Origin: Desulfobacteraceae bacterium
GTDB taxonomy: Bacteria > Desulfobacterota > Desulfobacteria > Desulfobacterales > Desulfosarcinaceae
Length of the DNA: 9,062 nt
Reading direction: 5' to 3'
Assembly: GCA_027025615.1 (NCBI GenBank)
Contig: JALVQM010000461.1
Span: 1 to 9,062 of the forward strand
Both the position numbers and the translations under genes were made by a program. The stretch's first letter is position 1. Each line of letters starts with the position of its first letter. This document shows positions 5,569-9,062 of the stretch, piece after piece. Below the pieces are notes generated by a model. That model did no database searches. It had not been told where the DNA came from and was given only the letters and a program-made list of their open reading frames with translations.

Positions 5569-7530
5569 ATGACAACTTCGTGTAAAACCACCTTCAAAGC
5601 TGGTGATGTGCTTGGCGATAAATGGATAATCCTGGAATTTATCGCCAAGGGGGGTATGGGTGAGGTTTATCGGGCGCATCAGGTTAACCTCAACCGTGAT
5701 GTGGCTATAAAAGTTGTGTCACGGCAGTGGCTTGAGTCACTTGAAGATGGTGATGAAGAAGCCGAAAATATAGTGCAGCGGTTCAGGCGCGAAGTACAGG
5801 CCATGGCCCAAATCAGTCATCCCAATATTTTGCAGGTTTTTGATCAAAACTCTAGTGTGGTTACCCGTTGTGACAAACAGGTGCCGATTGAATATATTGC
5901 CATGGAATATATTCCAGGGGGATCTTTGCGCGAAACCATGTCAGAAGATGGTTTTTATCCTGATGAAAAGGCTGTGAAAGACTGGGTAAGGCAATACTTT
6001 ATGCCTGTGCTTGGTGGGGTGAAAGCCCTTCATGAGGCTGGAATCGTGCACCGTGATCTGAAACCTGAAAACATCCTGATGGATGGCGATATTGCCAAGA
6101 TAGCCGACTTCGGGCTGGCCCGTTCAAGTAATTTCAAGCCCGTCACCAAATCCGTGGACATAAAAGGCTCACCCCAATACATGTCGCCTGAACATTTTTT
6201 CGATTTCAAAAGAGCAGATCAACGGGCCGACGTTTATTCCCTTGGCAAGATCCTTTTCGAAGCCGTCCAGGGGCGGATCAAGACCGGTACCTCTTTGTTT
6301 AAAAGTGTAAGCCTGAGTACTGCCGAAGCGCCGTTTTTTGAAAGACTGAACAAGATAATTCAGCAGGCAACGGCTGAAAGCAGAGAGGAGCGGATCAAAT
6401 CCATCCATGAATTGCTGGGCCAGCTTAATATTCTGCTGGATGATTATGAAACAGGCAAACTGGAGGTTAAGCCTGTTGAGCCCCCAAATACTTCCAGGTT
6501 CCACAATCCCAAATTGATATGGAGCGGTATTGGCATTACAATTTTGTCATTGCTGCTGATGACGGCTTGGCATTTTATGGGGGAACCGGGACTGGAGGCG
6601 CTGAACCGGGGCAAAACTGCCAAGACGTCAAGTCAAATTCAGCCCGGGAGCCGGGAAAACCAGGATTTGCCGGAAAACAAAAAGAGCTCTTTTTGGGCGG
6701 AACACGTTGGCAAACAGCTAGCTATTGCAGGTGGATTGTTTTCTGTCCCTGAGGCCGCAGGCTTGACGATTGGAAGTCCGGTCCAGGTAGAATCTTTTTC
6801 AATGGATGAATTTTTGGTTACGAACCAGCAGTTTGTCGATTTTTTAAACCACAACATTTCCAGGATTGGGGTCGAAGACAAAGTGGTTAAAGGTGACGGT
6901 GTAAACTGGATCTTTCTTGGGCAGGTACATGCCGGTTATGAGCCAATAATCTATCGCAACGGGAAATTCCATGTCTCCGATCCGACCATTACTTCCAGTC
7001 CGGTTTTACGAATTACAGGTTACGGGGCAACTGCATTTGCAAGCTTTTTCGGAAGACGGCTGCCTACTGATATTGAACTTTTGTATGTAATGGCAGAAGG
7101 CGGAGGGATCAGTGAGCCAAGCCCTGAAAGATCACAATCGTCATCATCATGGGACATGGAAAACATGATGAACATGATGCACAAGGGAAATTATGAGAAT
7201 CGCTCATGGCGAACGACCGATACGGAGCAGCGGCAATCCCGGGATTTAGGAAATGGGGTGCATTCTTCCCAGTTGAGCAGGCCTGCCGCAGCATACACTC
7301 CCAACAGGCTGGGCCTACGGGGGCTGAACCAGGGAATCGGTGAATGGGTGTTGAAAAGCAAGTTCGATGCTTCCGGAAAAGCTGTAGCTATAAATGATAA
7401 ATATGCAGTAGTAGGTGGAGTGGAGGGGAGCACAAATCAGGGCCGTTCTGTTGCCGGCGTTGTTGAGCGTTTAGCATGGGAAGGCTTTGAAGAAATAGGA
7501 TTCAGAACAGTAAAAAGTGTTCGCCAGTGA
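5569..7530 (+). CDS. Transmembrane Ser/Thr protein kinase with C-terminal FGE/SUMF1-like domain
   Basis: A 653-residue Hanks-type kinase fused to a formylglycine-generating-enzyme fold. Kinase domain at about 10-290: glycine loop AKGGMGEV (26-33), VAIK lysine at 48, catalytic HRDLKPEN (161-168), DFG (180-182) and MSPE (205-208), all intact. A membrane helix at about 316-336 is followed by a Ser/Gln-rich linker to about 378. The C-terminal domain at about 380-650 follows the FGE pattern: FSMDEFLVTNQQFVDFLN, then ITGYGATAFASFFGRRLPTDIE, NRLGLRGLNQGIGEWV, VVGG and IGFRTV. It has no cysteine, while a true FGE needs two catalytic Cys, so it is probably a ligand-binding sensor in the periplasm. A Met-rich insert (DMENMMNMMH, about 529-538) interrupts it. 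The ATG at 5569 was chosen for its purine-rich GTGAAAGTGAAG upstream; a GTG at 5554 would add five residues. It is the last gene of the plus-strand group. Confidence 0.93.
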   Translation: MTTSCKTTFKAGDVLGDKWIILEFIAKGGMGEVYRAHQVNLNRDVAIKVVSRQWLESLEDGDEEAENIVQRFRREVQAMAQISHPNILQVFDQNSSVVTRCDKQVPIEYIAMEYIPGGSLRETMSEDGFYPDEKAVKDWVRQYFMPVLGGVKALHEAGIVHRDLKPENILMDGDIAKIADFGLARSSNFKPVTKSVDIKGSPQYMSPEHFFDFKRADQRADVYSLGKILFEAVQGRIKTGTSLFKSVSLSTAEAPFFERLNKIIQQATAESREERIKSIHELLGQLNILLDDYETGKLEVKPVEPPNTSRFHNPKLIWSGIGITILSLLLMTAWHFMGEPGLEALNRGKTAKTSSQIQPGSRENQDLPENKKSSFWAEHVGKQLAIAGGLFSVPEAAGLTIGSPVQVESFSMDEFLVTNQQFVDFLNHNISRIGVEDKVVKGDGVNWIFLGQVHAGYEPIIYRNGKFHVSDPTITSSPVLRITGYGATAFASFFGRRLPTDIELLYVMAEGGGISEPSPERSQSSSSWDMENMMNMMHKGNYENRSWRTTDTEQRQSRDLGNGVHSSQLSRPAAAYTPNRLGLRGLNQGIGEWVLKSKFDASGKAVAINDKYAVVGGVEGSTNQGRSVAGVVERLAWEGFEEIGFRTVKSVRQ

Positions 7531-7642
7531 TCCTGTGGATAAATTACACTTGTATTGTATCCTGCCGGCTTGAAAGTCAGGCCTGCTTTTGCCAGGCAAG
7601 GCCTCCATATTCCCCGGGCTGGTATGCAGCGGTCAAAAACCA

Positions 7643-7669
7643 TAATAAAAGCCACGACCGGCGGCCGGT
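7643..7669 (-). terminator. Weak candidate terminator for the small minus-strand gene
   Basis: On the minus strand, ACCGG-CCG-CCGGT (7669-7657) forms a 5-base stem, followed after six bases by TTTTATTAT. It lies about 40 bases after the stop of the gene at 7707-7991. The gap between stem and T-run makes it a poor match to a standard intrinsic terminator. The stretch 7531-7706 between the two convergent genes holds nothing else I can identify. Confidence 0.25.
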
Positions 7670-7706
7670 TGCAGAACAATCAATAATAAACAGGCTGTCC
7701 TACTAA

Positions 7707-7991
7707 CTATAGTCGATTACCTGGCCGTCGAATAGAATCAGGATCGGACCATTTCCCTTGCGTTGCAGGCTTACGTTTTTTTGTCCTGCCACCCAATTCC
7801 GGCCAGTTACTTCTCAAAAACCCGAAGTCGAATGATTCCAGGGCGCTTTTCAATAAAGTTATTTCATCTTCCAGGTCCTGTTCCCGGACCTCGGCTCTTA
7901 AACAGCGTGAGATGTCCTGGTTGTACCGTCGATGCAGGGCGGTTTCGATGCAATGTCTGGAAAGATCAAGATCGATTTGAATATTTCGCAT
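7707..7991 (-). CDS. Hypothetical small soluble protein
   Basis: A 94-residue protein with no signal peptide or membrane helix. Residues 1-68 look like a real folded protein: IQIDLDLSRHCIETALHRRY, with amphipathic character, then a charged helix (LRAEVREQDLEDEITLLKSALES) and FDFGFLRSNWPELGG. The tail (69-94, GGRTKKRKPATQGKWSDPD) is basic and low in order. The ATG at 7991 has AGGAG about 10 bases upstream and AGGG closer; neither is ideal. The protein-like amino acid use, lack of low-complexity bias over residues 1-68 and good hydrophobic spacing favour a genuine gene. It is convergent with the kinase gene and alone on its strand, with no obvious operon partner. Function unknown. Confidence 0.6.
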   Translation of the reverse strand: MRNIQIDLDLSRHCIETALHRRYNQDISRCLRAEVREQDLEDEITLLKSALESFDFGFLRSNWPELGGRTKKRKPATQGKWSDPDSIRRPGNRL

Positions 7992-8449
7992 TAGCCCTGG
8001 GCTCCTGGGAAGCGTCCTGCCTTATCGTTTAACCTGCCCTTATGGCTGACCAATATGATTTGGGGTAAGTTTTCTGTCAATTGCCGGAAAAAGACCGGTT
8101 ATGGGACTTTTGTTTGACCATCTAAACAAGCCTGGCTGCCGGCCAGGTGACGGACCTGAGCCTGGATAGAATATTGAGGCGGGAAATAACCGTCATACAA
8201 AGGCCATGGAACAAATCAGAAAAGAGCCTCATTCCGCCTTCCAGGGTCTTTGTCTTTGATTATTCGCACCGGCGAAAGGATATAAGATAAGAAAAGATTC
8301 TTTAGGTATCTGATGAGCATGGCAACGAACTTAGAAGCGGTCATTAACCTAAAGCCCTGAAGTATGCCTTACAGACAAGAATGGAATAAAAAATAAGATG
8401 TATTCAGGCTTACGGAACGTACCAGACGGCCTGCATGTGCGCCAGGGAA
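7992..8449. other. 458-base gap with no recognised gene
   Basis: No reading frame with a convincing start and protein-like composition was seen on either strand, and no tRNA. One inverted repeat is visible: CCTGGC (8131-8136), loop TGCCG, GCCAGG (8142-8147). It has no strong T-run on either side; on the minus strand CTTGTTTAG follows, so a weak terminator for the formate dehydrogenase transcript is conceivable. The promoter of the small gene at 7991 should lie at the low-coordinate end, but I could not pick one out. Confidence 0.5.
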
Positions 8450-9062
8450 TTACAATTTTTCAATGGTTACGGCGCATATTTTCGTTTCCGGGATGCCGGC
8501 AACCGGGTCGCTGGCGTTGTTGGTCAATACATTGGTCGGACAGTCGCTGAAATGAAACGTCATATTCAACAAGCCGGAGGGTATCCGGTCCGTCAGTTCT
8601 GCACGCGCTTTTACCACCCCCCTGCGTGAAATTACTTTTACCATCTCCCCGTTTTCAAGACCGAGGTTGACCGCATCATCGGGATTTATCTGAAGGCGTT
8701 CATGGGGCCGAAGTTGATTCAGTCCGTCTACCCGGCCTGTCATGCTGGATGTATGATAGTGATACAGGCTTCTTCCGGTTGTCAGGATAAAAGGATAAGC
8801 TTCATCAGGAAGTTCGGCAGACGGTTTGTAGCGCAGCGGCATGAATCGGCCACGGCCGCTGGACGTGGCGAATTTTTCATAATGGAGAAACCTGGTACCT
8901 GCATGATCCACTGCCGGGCAGGGCCATTGCAGTCCCTGTTTTTCCAGCCTAGCGTATGAAATTCCGGCATATTGTGGGACAAGACCGGCAATTTCCTGCA
9001 TAATTTCCTCCGGCCCGGAATAATGAAACCCTTTAGCCCCCATCCGGCGGGCCAGTTCACAG
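8450..9062 (-). CDS. Formate dehydrogenase alpha subunit (molybdopterin), C-terminal part, cut by window edge
   Basis: The frame is open to the end of the window, giving 203 visible C-terminal residues; the ATG at 9043 is internal, since CELARR precedes it in frame. The visible part is the end of the catalytic core and the molybdopterin dinucleotide-binding C-terminal domain of the formate dehydrogenase family. Seen: ELARRMGAKGF, GISYARLEKQGLQWPCP, TRFLHYEKF, YPFILTTGRSLYHYHTSSMT, GRVDGLNQLRPHERLQINPDDA, LGLENGEMVKVISRRG, LNMTFHF, NVLTNNASDPVAGIPETKICAV. This fits the FdhA-type enzyme that oxidises formate (or, in reverse, reduces CO2) using a Mo or W bis-MGD centre. The active-site Cys or Sec and iron-sulfur motifs lie outside the window, so selenoprotein status cannot be judged. 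No partner subunit follows downstream. Confidence 0.92.
   Translation of the reverse strand, partial: CELARRMGAKGFHYSGPEEIMQEIAGLVPQYAGISYARLEKQGLQWPCPAVDHAGTRFLHYEKFATSSGRGRFMPLRYKPSAELPDEAYPFILTTGRSLYHYHTSSMTGRVDGLNQLRPHERLQINPDDAVNLGLENGEMVKVISRRGVVKARAELTDRIPSGLLNMTFHFSDCPTNVLTNNASDPVAGIPETKICAVTIEKL

Noticed and set aside
5569..7530. C-terminal domain as an active formylglycine-generating enzyme
   Set aside because: No cysteine is present in the domain, whereas the enzyme needs two active-site cysteines.
7581..7597. Hairpin GCCTG-CTTTTGC-CAGGC as terminator of the kinase operon
   Set aside because: Only five base pairs, and no T-run follows on the plus strand.
8209..8259. Short plus-strand frame starting MEQIRKEPHSAF in the 458-base gap
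   Set aside because: Only about 17 codons, with no convincing ribosome site and no support beyond chance.
8435..8629. Plus-strand open frame within the formate dehydrogenase gene
   Set aside because: It lies almost entirely antisense to a clearly recognised gene, and its composition (Arg/Gly-rich, no motif) is that of a shadow frame.

Overview
The window (9,062 bases) looks like a bacterial chromosome segment from an anaerobic, sigma-54-rich lineage, most likely a deltaproteobacterium of the Desulfobacterota type. That guess rests on a ZraSR-type two-component system with a sigma-54 activator, a molybdenum formate dehydrogenase, a eukaryote-like Ser/Thr kinase and small SHOCT-type envelope proteins. 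No marker gene fixes the taxonomy. No tRNA, rRNA, CRISPR array, insertion sequence or phage gene was seen.

Left block, minus strand (read from 4688 down to 12): zraS-like sensor kinase, zraR-like sigma-54 response regulator, a 314-base regulatory gap, a zraP-like periplasmic protein, a His/Gly/Tyr-rich lipoprotein, and a small two-helix membrane protein. The gap holds a good -24/-12 promoter aimed at the zraP-like gene, plus several palindromic sites. This is an envelope or metal stress module: ZraS senses outside the membrane, ZraR activates sigma-54 RNA polymerase, and the small envelope proteins are the output. Unlike E. coli, where zraP is divergent from zraSR, all the genes here point the same way.

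Middle block, plus strand (4943-7530): a SHOCT-domain membrane protein, a 100-residue protein with a PepSY-like tail, and a large Ser/Thr kinase. The kinase has one membrane helix and a C-terminal formylglycine-generating-enzyme (FGE/SUMF1)-like domain that lacks any cysteine. The 254-base gap dividing this block from zraS carries a near-consensus sigma-54 promoter pointing at the block. It also carries a motif matching one upstream of the zraP-like gene. The inference, the main one in this window, is that the ZraSR-type system also controls the kinase operon, linking a two-component system to a transmembrane Ser/Thr kinase.

Right block: convergent with the kinase is a small hypothetical gene (7707-7991, minus), then 458 bases with no recognised gene, then the C-terminal third or less of a molybdopterin formate dehydrogenase alpha subunit (8450-9062, minus) that runs off the window edge.
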